DNA of 64,000 nucleotides from Cupriavidus sp. U2 (GCF_009663685.2 NZ_RCOG02000027.1:581181-645180), one strand, 5' to 3'; positions 26,194 through 37,250 are shown, counted from the stretch's first letter. Notes: generated from the sequence alone by a model not told the origin. Program-made: numbers and translations.

Positions 26194-26937
26194 TCAGTTG
26201 TTCGACAGCAGCGAATTGGCCCGCTGGTCGTTGGTATCGGTGCCCGAGATCATCTTCATCTGCATCTCGAAGCGGCGCGCGTTGGCGATCATGTCCACCA
26301 TGGCCTCCACCGGGTTCACGTTGCTGCCTTCGATCGCGCCGGCAATCACGCGCACGTTGGGGTCCTGCTGCAGCGCATCCACGCCGGGACGCAGGCGGAA
26401 GTAGCCGTCGTCGCCGCGCGCCAGCCCTTCGGGCGGCGGCGTGACCACGCGCAGCTTGCCCACCTGGGCCAGGCCGTTGGCAGCCTCGCCGGGCCCGCGC
26501 GCCACGATGCTGCCATCGGTGCCGATCGACACCGTCGAGCCCGGCGGCACGGCAATCGGGCCGCCGTCGCCCAGCACGGGCCGGCCGGCCGACGTCTGGA
26601 GCTGGCCGTCGGCCGACACCTGCAGCGAACCCGCGCGGGTGTAGGCCTCGGAACCGTCAGGCATCTGCACCGCCAGCCAGCCGTTGCCCTGCAGCGCCAC
26701 GTCGAGATTGCGGCCGGTGTAGGTCAGCGGGCCGGCCCTCATGTCGGCGCCGGGCGTGGACGCAAGCGTGAACGCCCGCGTCTGCATTTCCTGGCCCTGC
26801 ACCGGTACGGCCCGGTACAGGTTCACCTGCGCCTTGAACGCGGGCGTCGAGGCGTTGGCCAGGTTGTTCGATACCGCGGCCTGCTGGTCGAGTATCTGCT
26901 TGGCGCCCGACAGGGCGGTGTAGAGCATGCGGTCCAT
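26194..26937 (-). CDS. flgF: Flagellar proximal rod protein FlgF
   Basis: A 247-residue proximal rod protein: MDRMLYTALSGAKQILDQQAAVSNNLANASTPAFKAQVNLYRAVPV at the N-terminus and EGSNVNPVEAMVDMIANARRFEMQMKMI at the C-terminus, with the central FlgE/F/G-like DGSEAYTRAGSLQVSADGQL. It is exported without a Sec signal. It sits between flgE and flgG in the usual order. Confidence 0.96.
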   Translation of the reverse strand: MDRMLYTALSGAKQILDQQAAVSNNLANASTPAFKAQVNLYRAVPVQGQEMQTRAFTLASTPGADMRAGPLTYTGRNLDVALQGNGWLAVQMPDGSEAYTRAGSLQVSADGQLQTSAGRPVLGDGGPIAVPPGSTVSIGTDGSIVARGPGEAANGLAQVGKLRVVTPPPEGLARGDDGYFRLRPGVDALQQDPNVRVIAGAIEGSNVNPVEAMVDMIANARRFEMQMKMISGTDTNDQRANSLLSNN

Positions 26938-26963
26938 GGCGAGGGCTTCTGGCTAGGCGTCGA

Positions 26964-28211
26964 TCAGATGTTCACCAGGGTCTGCAGGACGGTGTCCTGC
27001 GCCTTGATGGTCTGCGCGTTGGCCTGGTAGTTGCGTTGCGCCACGATCAGGTTCACCAGCTGGCCGGACAGGTCGACGTTCGACTCTTCCACGGCGTTCG
27101 ACTTCAGCGTACCCATCGCACCGCCCGCCGTCCCCAGCAGTTCCTGGCCCGACGCGCCGGTGGCCGACCACACGTTGTCGCCTTCCGGCTTCAGGCCTTC
27201 GACGTTGCCGAACGATGCCATGGCGATCTGGCCCAGCGACTGGGTCTTCTCGTTCGAGTACGAGCCCAGGATCGTGCCGTCTTCCTGCACCGAAAAGCCC
27301 AGCAGCGCGCCGGACGCATAACCGTCCTGCACGATCTTCTTCGGGTCGTTGTCCGAACCGAACTGCGTCGAGCCGGTCAGGTCCAGCGTCGCCGACATCG
27401 CGGCGGCGCCGTTCTTGGGCGGCAGGGCAACCGTCGCCAGCGCGGCCGGCGTGACCATCTTGCCGTTGTTGTCGAATTCGACGGGAATGGCCGCTGGCGC
27501 GGCAGGCGTGGGGTTGCCCACGGGCGTGCCATCCGGCAACGTCAGGTACATGTTCCAGATCGTGCCCTGGGTGTTCGGGGCGGCCGGCGTCGTGTTCGTC
27601 TTGGCGAAATACGCGGTCAGCTGCTGCTTGTTGCCCAGCGAGTCGTACACCGTGATCGACGTGCTGTAGTTGAACATCGACGAGGTCGGCGGGTTGCCCG
27701 CGCTCGACGTAAACGCCGGGTTGGTCGGCAGCGTGCTGCGCGAATCGAGCTGGAACTGGGCCTGGATCTTGGTCGTCGGCTGCGGGTTCATCTGGGCGTT
27801 GCTGATGACGATCGGTTGCGGTGCCACGCCGCCGGCGGTGGTGCCTGCCGGGTAGCCCGTCACCTGCAGGCCCGTGGCGTTCACCAGGCGGCCGTCGTCC
27901 AGGCGGTTCAGCTGGCCGTTACGCGAGTAGAACACCGAGCCGTCGGTGTTCGTCAGGCGGAAGAAGCCATTGCCGTTGCTGATGGCCACGTCGAGGTTAC
28001 GGCCCGACGTCGAGATGTTGCCGTTGGTGAACGACTGCACGACGGCGTTCACACGCGTGCCCAGGCCGATCTTCGAGCCTGCGTACACGTCGGCGAACTG
28101 TGCCGTCGATTGCTTGAAACCAACGGTGTTCGCGTTGGCGATGTTGTTACCGATCACGTCCAGGTTGGACGCCGCGGCGTTGAGGCCGCTTACCCCTTGA
28201 CCAAAACCCAT
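26964..28211 (-). CDS. flgE: Flagellar hook protein FlgE
   Basis: A 415-residue hook subunit. N-terminus MGFGQGVSGLNAAASNLDVIGNNIANANTVGFKQSTAQFADVYAGS and C-terminus EESNVDLSGQLVNLIVAQRNYQANAQTIKAQDTVLQTLVNI define D0. The variable middle contains the D2-like TKIQAQFQLDSRS and FNYSTSITVYDSLGNKQQLTAYF. It polymerises under the FlgD cap to the length set by FliK, which is not in the window. Downstream of flgD. Confidence 0.97.
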   Translation of the reverse strand: MGFGQGVSGLNAAASNLDVIGNNIANANTVGFKQSTAQFADVYAGSKIGLGTRVNAVVQSFTNGNISTSGRNLDVAISNGNGFFRLTNTDGSVFYSRNGQLNRLDDGRLVNATGLQVTGYPAGTTAGGVAPQPIVISNAQMNPQPTTKIQAQFQLDSRSTLPTNPAFTSSAGNPPTSSMFNYSTSITVYDSLGNKQQLTAYFAKTNTTPAAPNTQGTIWNMYLTLPDGTPVGNPTPAAPAAIPVEFDNNGKMVTPAALATVALPPKNGAAAMSATLDLTGSTQFGSDNDPKKIVQDGYASGALLGFSVQEDGTILGSYSNEKTQSLGQIAMASFGNVEGLKPEGDNVWSATGASGQELLGTAGGAMGTLKSNAVEESNVDLSGQLVNLIVAQRNYQANAQTIKAQDTVLQTLVNI

Positions 28212-28280
28212 GATGTTTCCCCTAAGTAGGCTGTCGTTCGTGAAATGCCCGCGCGTATGCCCGGACCGGGTGAATCGTTA

Positions 28281-28949
28281 TCAGGAAATGCGGCGCACGT
28301 CGTCGACGTTGGCCTTCTTGCCGTCGCCCAGTTCCACCAGCACGCCCGAGCTGTCGCCGCTGATGGCCTGCACCTTGCCGTAGACCAGCGCGACCGGCGC
28401 CACGTCCTTGCCGTTGGCGGTGGCGGCCACCTTGAAGGTGTAGTCGCCGTTTTCCACGGCGTTGCCCTGGTCGTTCTTGCCGTCCCAGGCGATGTCGTGC
28501 ACGCCGGCGGTCTGGCCCTTCATGTCGATGTTGCGCACCACGTTGCCGTTCTTGTCCAGCACCTGCACGGTGACGGCATCGGCCGTCGACGGAATGTCCA
28601 CGCCGATCTTGCCGACGGCGCCGTCGGCCACGCTCACGGTGGAGCCCGGCACCATCACGGTCTTGCCGATCAGGCTGGCGGAATCCATGGCGCGGCTGGC
28701 GGCGGTCTGCGTCAGCAGCTGCGTCATGGTTTCGTTCATGGTCTGCAGGCCGCTCACCGTGCTGATCTGCGCCAGTTGCGACGTCAGCTGCGCGTTGTCC
28801 ATCGGATTGAGCGGATCCTGGTTGTTCATCTGCGTGACCAGCATCTTCAGGAAGTTGCTTTGCAGGTCGGCGGCGCTGGCGCTGCCGCTTTGCAGGGCCT
28901 GGTTCACGCCCGAGTTGGAGGTGCTGTTGCCTACGGTGGAAGTTGCCAT
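28281..28949 (-). CDS. flgD: Flagellar hook cap/assembly protein FlgD
   Basis: A 222-residue hook-cap scaffold. The N-terminal export region contains LQSNFLKMLVTQMNNQDPLNPMDNAQLTSQLAQISTVSGLQTMN, the diagnostic FlgD segment. The C-terminal half forms Ig/tudor-like domains (VRNIDMKGQTAGVHDIAWDGKNDQGN). It is needed for hook polymerisation and then displaced by FlgK. It lies between flgC and flgE. Confidence 0.96.
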   Translation of the reverse strand: MATSTVGNSTSNSGVNQALQSGSASAADLQSNFLKMLVTQMNNQDPLNPMDNAQLTSQLAQISTVSGLQTMNETMTQLLTQTAASRAMDSASLIGKTVMVPGSTVSVADGAVGKIGVDIPSTADAVTVQVLDKNGNVVRNIDMKGQTAGVHDIAWDGKNDQGNAVENGDYTFKVAATANGKDVAPVALVYGKVQAISGDSSGVLVELGDGKKANVDDVRRIS

Positions 28950-28997
28950 GGTTGTGCGGTTGATTGCGGAAGAGATTTCGATCGGGACTTGCTGCCG

Positions 28998-29405
28998 TTA
29001 CTGACCGATGGTCAGCGTCTTGAGCATCATGTTCTTGGCGGTGTTGAGCACCTCCACGTTGGCCTGGTAAGAACGCGACGCCGAGATCATGTTGACCATC
29101 TCTTCCACCGGGTTCACGTTGGGCATCGTCACGTAGCCGTTGGCGTCAGCCAGCGGATGCGTGGGGTTGTGGATCATCCGCGCGGGCGCGGAATCCTCCA
29201 TCACGCCGGCCACCTGCACCCCGCCCACGTCGGACTGGCCGGGCGTGGGCGCCATCTCGAAGATGACCTGCTTGGCGCGGTACGGCTGGCCGTTCGGCGC
29301 CACGGCGCTGTCGGCGTTGGCCAGGTTCGACGCCGTCACGTTCATGCGCTGCGACTGCGCGGCCATGGCCGAGCCGGCCACGTCGAAAATGTTCATGGAA
29401 GCCAT
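28998..29405 (-). CDS. flgC: Flagellar proximal rod protein FlgC
   Basis: A 135-residue proximal rod protein. MNIFDVAGSAMAAQSQRMNVTASNLANADS and the C-terminal PNVNPVEEMVNMISASRSYQANVEVLNTAKNMMLKTL are classical. AAGGAGA stands six bases before the ATG at 29405; a second in-frame ATG at 29396 is less well placed. It follows flgB by 13 bases. Confidence 0.96.
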   Translation of the reverse strand: MASMNIFDVAGSAMAAQSQRMNVTASNLANADSAVAPNGQPYRAKQVIFEMAPTPGQSDVGGVQVAGVMEDSAPARMIHNPTHPLADANGYVTMPNVNPVEEMVNMISASRSYQANVEVLNTAKNMMLKTLTIGQ

Positions 29406-29418
29406 GGTGTCTCCTTCC

Positions 29419-29832
29419 TTACTGCTGGATCGCGGACAGCATCGTCTTGATCTTCGAGCTCATCACGGTAAGGCCCGCTTCGTAGTGCACCGTGTTGTCG
29501 GCAAACGCCACGCGCTCGGTGTCCATTTCCACGGTGTTGCCGTCGATGCTCGACTGCAGCGGAATGCGGTACTGCAGGTCGCGGTCGCTCGTGCTCATGG
29601 CCGGCGCCTGGGCGGGCAGATGACGCGCGGACGTGGTCGACAGCGACACGCCGTCGCGCTGCTGGTTGCCGCGCTCCACCGACTGGGCCAGCGTGCTGGC
29701 GAAGTCGAAATCGCGCGCCTTGTAGCCCGGCGTATCCGCGTGGGCGATGTTGGAGGCAATGACCCCTTGCCGTTGGGTCCGCAGGCTCAGTGCTTCCTGC
29801 TGGAAGCGGAACGCCGCATCGAGTCTGTCCAT
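29419..29832 (-). CDS. flgB: Flagellar proximal rod protein FlgB
   Basis: A 137-residue proximal rod protein (MDRLDAAFRFQQEALSLRTQRQGVIASNIAHADTPGYKARDFDFAS) with the C-terminal coiled segment NTVHYEAGLTVMSSKIKTMLSAI. It is the first gene of the minus-strand rod/hook operon flgBCDEFGHIJ. The promoter should lie in the 411-base divergent region shared with flgA. Confidence 0.96.
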   Translation of the reverse strand: MDRLDAAFRFQQEALSLRTQRQGVIASNIAHADTPGYKARDFDFASTLAQSVERGNQQRDGVSLSTTSARHLPAQAPAMSTSDRDLQYRIPLQSSIDGNTVEMDTERVAFADNTVHYEAGLTVMSSKIKTMLSAIQQ

Positions 29833-30243
29833 GATGTCTGCCTTTCCTGCAATGGCTTCATTTCGGGGAGAGAGCTGCCGTAGACCTCGGTATACCTGCT
29901 GGTTACCGCCGGCCGGGCTTCTTCAGGGTTGCCATCTTAGGGGCCGGGTTGTCACGCCAATCGTCTGAATAGGGCCGAGAAACCTGTGCATTTCCGGTTC
30001 GGCTTCTCGCGCGAGGCTGCCTACAATGGGTCCCACTGACTGGCATGGCCGGACGCCGCATCGCGGTGCCAGGCGGCGCCACGCAAGGCGCCCCGGTCGG
30101 CGCGCGGCACGGCTTTCATTCACGGTGGGCAGGCGGCGCGCGACGTTTACAGATGTTCAACTGTTGTGCGACGGCATCGCACGCCTGACGGGTATACGAC
30201 GCCCCGGCCATCGCTGCCGTCTCCATCCTTGCTGGGATGCCCT
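29833..30243. promoter_or_regulatory. Divergent flgB / flgA promoter region
   Basis: About 410 bases between the two divergent flagellar operons. It should carry the middle-class (FlhDC-type or equivalent) control sites. I saw no sigma-28 box and no clear sigma-54 -24/-12 pair, and no gene. Confidence 0.5.
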
Positions 30244-30999
30244 ATGAATTTCCATCGACAGGCCGTCACGCTGATGGCACTGGCCGGCATTGCGCTGGCG
30301 GGCCCGGTACTGGCCGCCGCACAGGCCACGCCGGTCGCGCCGCCGGGCGCCGCCCAGGCGCAGGCCGCGCGCAATCCTTTTGCCAACGACGACCCGGCCC
30401 GGGTTGCCGTCGAACAGTTCCTGCTGCGCCAGTCCGCCGGGCTGCCGGGCAAGGTCAGCGTGCAGGTGGTGCCGCCCTCGGGCGGCCGCGCGCCAGAATG
30501 CGTGGACCCCGAACCGTTCCTCCCCGCCGGTGCCGCGCCGTATGGGCGCGTCAATGTGGGGCTGCGCTGCGGCGGCGAACGCCCCTGGACGCGCTATATG
30601 CAGGCCCGTGTGTCAGTGCTGACTGACTACTACGTGGCCGCGCGCGCCATGGGCCCGGGCGAAACCGTGACCGTGGCGGACCTCGAGTTGCGTCAGGGCG
30701 ACCTGGGCGCACTGCCGCGTGCGGTGGTGACCGATGCGTCGCAACTGGAAGGGTCGGTCGTGGCCAACCGCATCGCGGCCGGCTCGCCGATGCGCACGGA
30801 CCTGATCCGGAAGCCGATCGCCGTGAAGTCCGGACAGACCGTCAACGTGACCGTGATGGGCGATTCGTTCCAGCTGTCGAGCGAAGGCAAGGTGCTGACC
30901 GACGCCGCCACGGGTAATCCCGTGCAGGTGCGTCTGCGCAACGGCCAGGTGGTCAGCGGCGTGGTTCGCAGCGGCGACACGGTCGTGCTGCAGCAGTAG
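30244..30999 (+). CDS. flgA: Flagellar P-ring assembly chaperone FlgA
   Basis: A 251-residue periplasmic chaperone for FlgI. The Sec signal ends GPVLAAAQA. An N-terminal domain with paired Cys residues (PECVDPE..., VGLRCGGERPW) leads into the SAF domain (VAARAMGPGETVTVADLELRQGDLGALP) and a C-terminal barrel ending NGQVVSGVVRSGDTVVLQQ. The ATG at 30244 gives a proper signal peptide; the frame is open back to 30166. First gene of flgAMN on the plus strand. Confidence 0.94.
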   Translation: MNFHRQAVTLMALAGIALAGPVLAAAQATPVAPPGAAQAQAARNPFANDDPARVAVEQFLLRQSAGLPGKVSVQVVPPSGGRAPECVDPEPFLPAGAAPYGRVNVGLRCGGERPWTRYMQARVSVLTDYYVAARAMGPGETVTVADLELRQGDLGALPRAVVTDASQLEGSVVANRIAAGSPMRTDLIRKPIAVKSGQTVNVTVMGDSFQLSSEGKVLTDAATGNPVQVRLRNGQVVSGVVRSGDTVVLQQ

Positions 31000-31192
31000 A
31001 TCCGAAAAGCATCAAATACGTCACTTTTTTAGGTTTTCGCAGTAACGGGAAGTTAGTCATCACACTGGCTGGGATCCCCGGAACAGCACGAAGCAGACAG
31101 CCGTATCCACTGGGGCAGGCGGACCGTGCGAGAATGCGGGCCACCGGCTCCGAGGTCGACCCGAAAACCGGCGAATCCGCCGGCAGACAGCC

Positions 31193-31219
31193 TAAAGTTT
31201 CCGGTGGCCAGGTCGATAA
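31193..31219 (+). promoter_or_regulatory. Sigma-28 (FliA) promoter for flgMN
   Basis: TAAAGTTT at 31193-31200, an 11-base spacer, then GTCGATAA at 31212-31219. This differs from the sigma-28 consensus TAAAGTTT-N11-GCCGATAA by one base. It lies 28 bases before the flgM start codon, in the 248-base flgA-flgM gap, giving flgM its own late promoter. Confidence 0.88.
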
Positions 31220-31247
31220 CTCAGAGGAACCCAGCAAGGATTTCACC

Positions 31248-31565
31248 GTGAAGATCAACAACTCCACTCCGTCCCGGCCCGCCGACACTGCGGCTACCGA
31301 AGGCAACGCCCGTGCGGGCGCCAACGGTGCCACGTCTACGGATCCCTCCGCCCTGACCGGCGTGCGCGTCAGCCCCCTGGCCGCACAGGTGCGCGACATC
31401 GGTGCGCGCCTGATGCAGGACAGCGATAGCGACATCGACGCTGCCAAGGTTGCGGAAGTCCGTCAGGCCATTGCGGAAGGCCGGATCAAGATCGATCCAA
31501 GCAAGATCGCCGATGGCCTGCTCGCCTCTTTGCATGAGCTGAGCCAGGGCGGTAGCCAATCCTGA
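31248..31565 (+). CDS. flgM: Anti-sigma-28 factor FlgM
   Basis: A 105-residue anti-sigma factor that holds FliA inactive until it is exported through the completed hook-basal body. It begins MKINNSTPSRP from a GTG at 31248 with AAGGA eight bases upstream, has a disordered Ala/Thr/Gly-rich N-terminal half, and the FliA-binding C-terminal helices (VRVSPLAAQVRDIGARL...DIDAAKVAEVRQAIAEGRIKIDPSKIADGLLASL). The frame is open upstream, but the sigma-28 promoter at 31193 rules out an earlier start. flgN follows seven bases later. Confidence 0.94.
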   Translation: MKINNSTPSRPADTAATEGNARAGANGATSTDPSALTGVRVSPLAAQVRDIGARLMQDSDSDIDAAKVAEVRQAIAEGRIKIDPSKIADGLLASLHELSQGGSQS

Positions 31566-31572
31566 ACCTGAC

Positions 31573-32037
31573 ATGAGCCAAGCTGCACTGATCCAGTCCC
31601 TTTCGGTTGAAGCCAACGCCATCGCCGCTTTCGGGCGCGCCCTCTCTGAAGAGCGCGACGCCATCAAGCGGCAGGATTTCCAGGCACTGAGCGAACTGCT
31701 CGACAAGAAGGTGGAACTGGCTCAGGCGCTGACCCGCGCCTCGGCCTCCCGCGAGGCGCAGATGATCGCGCTTGGCCTGCGTGTCGGCGACGGCGGCCTG
31801 CTGGTGGGGCGCGAAGTCGAACCGGCCGTCACCGAGGCATGGCGCAAGGTGGTGTTCTTCGCCCACAAGGCCAACGACGCCAACGAGCTGAATGGCGCCA
31901 TCGTCAACGCCCACCTGGAATTCACGCAGGAAGCCATCCAGGTGCTGCGCCAGGGCGGCATGGGACCGAACGAGATGTACGGCCGCGATGGCAAGGCACA
32001 GGCGGCCGCCAGCGGCGTGAGCCTGGCGGCGGGCTGA
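31573..32037 (+). CDS. flgN: Flagellar export chaperone FlgN
   Basis: A 154-residue, mostly helical chaperone for FlgK and FlgL. It contains the FlgN pattern LSVEANAIAAFGRALSEERDAIKRQDFQALSELLDKKVELAQ and a C-terminal region with VIVNAHLEF-type helix (NGAIVNAHLEFTQEAIQVL). The order flgA-flgM-flgN is typical of Burkholderiales. Two GC-rich inverted repeats just downstream (32048-32062 and 32067-32085) may end the transcript. Confidence 0.92.
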   Translation: MSQAALIQSLSVEANAIAAFGRALSEERDAIKRQDFQALSELLDKKVELAQALTRASASREAQMIALGLRVGDGGLLVGREVEPAVTEAWRKVVFFAHKANDANELNGAIVNAHLEFTQEAIQVLRQGGMGPNEMYGRDGKAQAAASGVSLAAG

Positions 32038-32047
32038 AGCGCCACCT

Positions 32048-32085
32048 CGCGCCGTCGGCGCGTCAGAGCCTGCCTACGTCAGGCT
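32048..32085 (+). terminator. Possible terminator hairpins after flgN
   Basis: Two adjacent inverted repeats: CGCGCCG-T-CGGCGCG (32048-32062) and AGCCTG-N7-CAGGCT (32067-32085). There is no T run after either, so intrinsic termination is uncertain. Confidence 0.4.
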
Positions 32086-32208
32086 CGGCCATTGCCTGAT
32101 CGCAAACGACAGGCATCCTCCCTACATTGGCATTGAGCCACCCGCTGTTGCCTGCCCGGCGCAGCGGCGTGACGTCCGGTAACCAAAAGAATCTCCGGAG
32201 GTACAGCC

Positions 32209-32379
32209 ATGTCATTCCTGCTCTATGTAATCGGTCTCGTGGTGCTGGTGGGCGGCATCGCCTGGGGGCTATCCGTGGCCGGCGTCGCGCATGTCTATAT
32301 CGGCATCGCCTGCGTAATCGTGCTGGGCATCGGCATCATGATGGCGGTGTCGCGTACCCGCACCAAAGATCCGTCATGA
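32209..32379 (+). CDS. Small two-helix membrane protein
   Basis: A 56-residue protein, MSFLLYVIGLVVLVGG..., with two hydrophobic helices (about 3-23 and 28-47) and a basic tail SRTRTKDPS. GGAGG lies eight bases before the ATG, which makes expression likely. No family name can be given; such proteins are often annotated as hypothetical membrane proteins in Burkholderiales. It precedes the FUSC gene by 150 bases on the same strand. Confidence 0.6.
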   Translation: MSFLLYVIGLVVLVGGIAWGLSVAGVAHVYIGIACVIVLGIGIMMAVSRTRTKDPS

Positions 32380-32529
32380 TTTCGGCGGCTGGCTGACACC
32401 GCCGTGGATCTCGAACGCACAACGCCGGGTCTGGCCCGGCCCGCCCACCCGCAGAATGTAAACATTGCGGAACATGGGCCTCGCTCTATACACTCGAAGC
32501 GTTCAGATCTCCGCACGGTGATCGCCGCC

Positions 32530-33558
32530 ATGTTCGAGGCACTGCGAAAAACAACCAGCGCGCTACTAGACCCCGACCGACGATTCCGGCAGGCCCGCAT
32601 CTTCCACGCCACGCGTGTGGCGCTGGCCCTGCTGGTTTCAATTGCGCTCACCACCGGCATCAACATCCCCCACGGCGAATGGGCCACCATTACCGTGCTG
32701 GTGGTCATCGGCGGGCTGCAGCACCACGGCAATATCCGCCGCCGGGCCGCCGAGCGCGGCGCCGGCACCCTGATCGGCGCACTGATCGGGCTATTCCTGA
32801 TCATCCAGGAAACCTACTTCGGCATCCCGACATTGACCTGGGGCCTGATGGCAGTCATCTGCGGCTACTGCGCCTACCACGCCGTAGGCAAGGGCGGATA
32901 CATCGCCCTGCTGACGGCGGTGACAGTGGTCATCACGGCAGGCCACGGCAACCAGGATGTTTATGACGCGCTGTGGCGCACCGTGGATGTCCTGATCGGC
33001 ACCGCCATCGCGCTAGTCTTCTCGTTCGCATTTCCGGCGTATGCGTCATATTCCTGGCGATTCAAGCTGGCCAGTCTGCTGCGCGCCTGTGCGGCCGTGC
33101 ATGCCAAGATCGAGCGCGGCGAGCGCGACGAGAAGGAACGTCAGCAGGACATGATGAAGCTGTCTGGCCTCCTGGTGCAGATGCGCAGCCTGATTCCATC
33201 GGTGTCGAAGGAAACCCGGGTGCCGACGGCCGACCTGGAAGAGGTTCAGCACAGCGCCCGGGTCTGCATCAGCGCCCTGGAGATGCTGGCCGCCATCGAT
33301 CCCGACGCCACCGAAGAAACCAGCGGCGAGCGCAATATCCGCGACCTGCTGCTGGAAATGGCGGCCGCGCTGGAAGCTTCGGACGAGACGATGGTGCACC
33401 AGCACGCCTCGCTGCCGTCGCCGCACCCCGACGATCCTTCGATCGGGCACAGCTCCCATGCCTTCCTGACGCTGCAGCTTTCGGCCGAACTGGCTCACCT
33501 GCGCGATCACCTGTCGAAAATGGCCGCGCAAACCCGGTTTCCGTACGGGCGCCGCTGA
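32530..33558 (+). CDS. FUSC / aromatic acid exporter-like membrane protein
   Basis: A 342-residue inner-membrane protein. The N-terminal half has about six hydrophobic helices (ATRVALALLVSIALTTGINIPHGEWATITVLVV...GTLIGALIGLFLII), with the FUSC hallmark RRRAAERGAGTLIGA. The C-terminal half is a soluble helical domain (VHAKIERGERDEKERQQDMMKL). The family includes efflux components for aromatic acids or fusaric acid; a partner membrane-fusion protein is not seen nearby. The ATG at 32530 is chosen since the FUSC domain starts there; a GTG at 32404 in frame is possible. Confidence 0.85.
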   Translation: MFEALRKTTSALLDPDRRFRQARIFHATRVALALLVSIALTTGINIPHGEWATITVLVVIGGLQHHGNIRRRAAERGAGTLIGALIGLFLIIQETYFGIPTLTWGLMAVICGYCAYHAVGKGGYIALLTAVTVVITAGHGNQDVYDALWRTVDVLIGTAIALVFSFAFPAYASYSWRFKLASLLRACAAVHAKIERGERDEKERQQDMMKLSGLLVQMRSLIPSVSKETRVPTADLEEVQHSARVCISALEMLAAIDPDATEETSGERNIRDLLLEMAAALEASDETMVHQHASLPSPHPDDPSIGHSSHAFLTLQLSAELAHLRDHLSKMAAQTRFPYGRR

Positions 33559-33659
33559 ACGGCCGCCGCCTCCCGCGGTGGCGCCGTGTCAGACAACATC
33601 CCCTTGCCTTGCGCGCCGCCCTCGGCCACATTGAGGGCACCCCGTCCCGGTGTGCCGCC

Positions 33660-34559
33660 ATGCAACTCCTCGACGCCCGCATCCGCCTGGTGCTTCGGCA
33701 GCCCTGCCGTTTCCTGCTCGATGCACTAGGCCACTTTCGCGCCAACCAGGGCCTGCTGCTGGCTGGCGCCGTGGCTTACTACGCGTTGCTGTCCATCGTG
33801 CCGCTGCTGATCCTGATGCTGATCGGGCTGTCGCAGCTGGTTGACCCCGTCGAACTGCTGGAGACGGTGGAGCGCTATCTCGAATGGCTGTTGCCCGGGC
33901 AATCGCACGCGCTGGTCACGGAACTGGCCCGGTTTCTTAACAATCGCGGCGTTATTGGGTGGGTGCTGGCAATCACGATGGTTTTCTTCAGTTCGCTGGC
34001 ATTCACGGTGCTGGAGAACGCAATGTCGGTGATCTTCATCCATCGCGTGGCCATCCGGCGGCGCCATTTCCTGGTGTCCGCGATCCTGCCCTACTGCTAC
34101 ATCCTCGTGCTCAGCGTGGGCCTGCTGATCGTGACCGTGGTGGCGGGGGGCCTGCAGACCATCGGGGAACGGCATCTGGAGGTGCTGGGTCACGACTGGT
34201 CGCTGGGCCGTCTGTCCGGCTGGCTGCTATATGGGCTGGGCTTCGTGGGCGAGATCCTGCTGCTGACGTCGATCTACCTGGTGATGCCGGTCGGTCGGTT
34301 ATCGGTCCGGCATGCGCTGGTCGGCGCGGTCTTTGCCGCCGTCCTCTGGGAAATCTCGCGCCATGTGCTGGTCTGGTACTTTTCGACACTTTCCCAGGTC
34401 GGCAAGGTCTATGGATCGTTGACCACGGCCATCGTGGTGCTGCTCAGCCTGGAGATTGCCGCCACGCTGCTGCTGTTCGGCGCGCAGATCATCGCCGACT
34501 TCGAGCGCGGCGGCGAGGCACCCCGGGTGGCAAGCGATGGCGAAACCTTTCGCACGTGA
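33660..34559 (+). CDS. YihY/BrkB-family inner membrane protein
   Basis: A 299-residue YihY-family protein with about six transmembrane helices. It opens FLLDALGHFRANQGLLLAGAVAYYALLSIVPLLILMLIG, the family signature, and has FSSLAFTVLENAMSVIF and YGSLTTAIVVLLSLEIAATLLLFGAQIIADFERG near the end. The family is poorly understood and was once mis-annotated as ribonuclease BN. The ATG at 33660 gives the standard N-terminus; the longer open frame upstream overlaps the FUSC gene out of frame. Confidence 0.88.
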   Translation: MQLLDARIRLVLRQPCRFLLDALGHFRANQGLLLAGAVAYYALLSIVPLLILMLIGLSQLVDPVELLETVERYLEWLLPGQSHALVTELARFLNNRGVIGWVLAITMVFFSSLAFTVLENAMSVIFIHRVAIRRRHFLVSAILPYCYILVLSVGLLIVTVVAGGLQTIGERHLEVLGHDWSLGRLSGWLLYGLGFVGEILLLTSIYLVMPVGRLSVRHALVGAVFAAVLWEISRHVLVWYFSTLSQVGKVYGSLTTAIVVLLSLEIAATLLLFGAQIIADFERGGEAPRVASDGETFRT

Positions 34560-34877
34560 CGCCACGCGCGAAAGTTGCTAAACGAGCACACGACCCTGCG
34601 AAATACCCGAGCACCTTACTCGAACTCTTCTATAAGACATAAGAATCAGGAATTTTGCAGGTTCCGGATTCCGACCTAAATTGATGAACTTGCGTGCCGA
34701 TGCATGCCGAAGCCGGACAGATGCGCAAATCGACGATGAATGCCGCTGCATACAGCACACAAATTTCACATGAAGGAGCGTACCTCCGCCATGCAAAATC
34801 AGGCAAAATTCGAATCTTGCCCCGCACCGCGACCCGGGCGTGGCATTTCCCAACCCGAATTTGATGCGAGATAAGCG
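34560..34877. promoter_or_regulatory. Upstream region of icd
   Basis: About 320 bases that are AT-richer than the surroundings. It contains a direct repeat GCAAAAT at 34793 and 34803, and an imperfect palindrome at 34802-34821 (GGCAA...TTGCC) some 57 bases before the icd start. These could be operator or promoter elements. No gene is convincing. Confidence 0.35.
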
Positions 34878-37121
<2,244 letters not shown>

Positions 37122-37138
37122 ACGCCTGATGCGACCCA

Positions 37139-37173
37139 CCGTCGTGCGGGCTGCCCGGCAGACCGCACGACGG
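37139..37173. terminator. GC-rich hairpin between icd and the convergent GNAT gene
   Basis: An 11-bp perfect stem (37139-37149 with 37163-37173) around a 13-base loop, 17 bases after the icd stop. No T run follows. Confidence 0.45.
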
Positions 37174-37190
37174 GGAAGCCCCCAATGAAA

Positions 37191-37223
37191 CGCCCCGCGG
37201 CAGAAATGCCCGGGGCGTTTTTT
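37191..37223 (+). terminator. Rho-independent terminator of icd
   Basis: Stem CGCCCCG / CGGGGCG with a 13-base loop, followed directly by TTTTTT. A short A run on the other side (ATGAAA) may give weak termination in the opposite direction for the GNAT gene. Confidence 0.88.
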
Positions 37224-37250
37224 CTGGCTTGACCGCGCCGCCGAGCGGCA

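Noticed and set aside
34808..34815. TTCGAATC-like tRNA T-loop
   Set aside because: The flanking bases do not form a T-arm and no acceptor or anticodon stem can be drawn around it.
34770..34874. A 34-residue upstream ORF ending just before icd
   Set aside because: No ribosome binding site before its ATG and no sign of coding bias.
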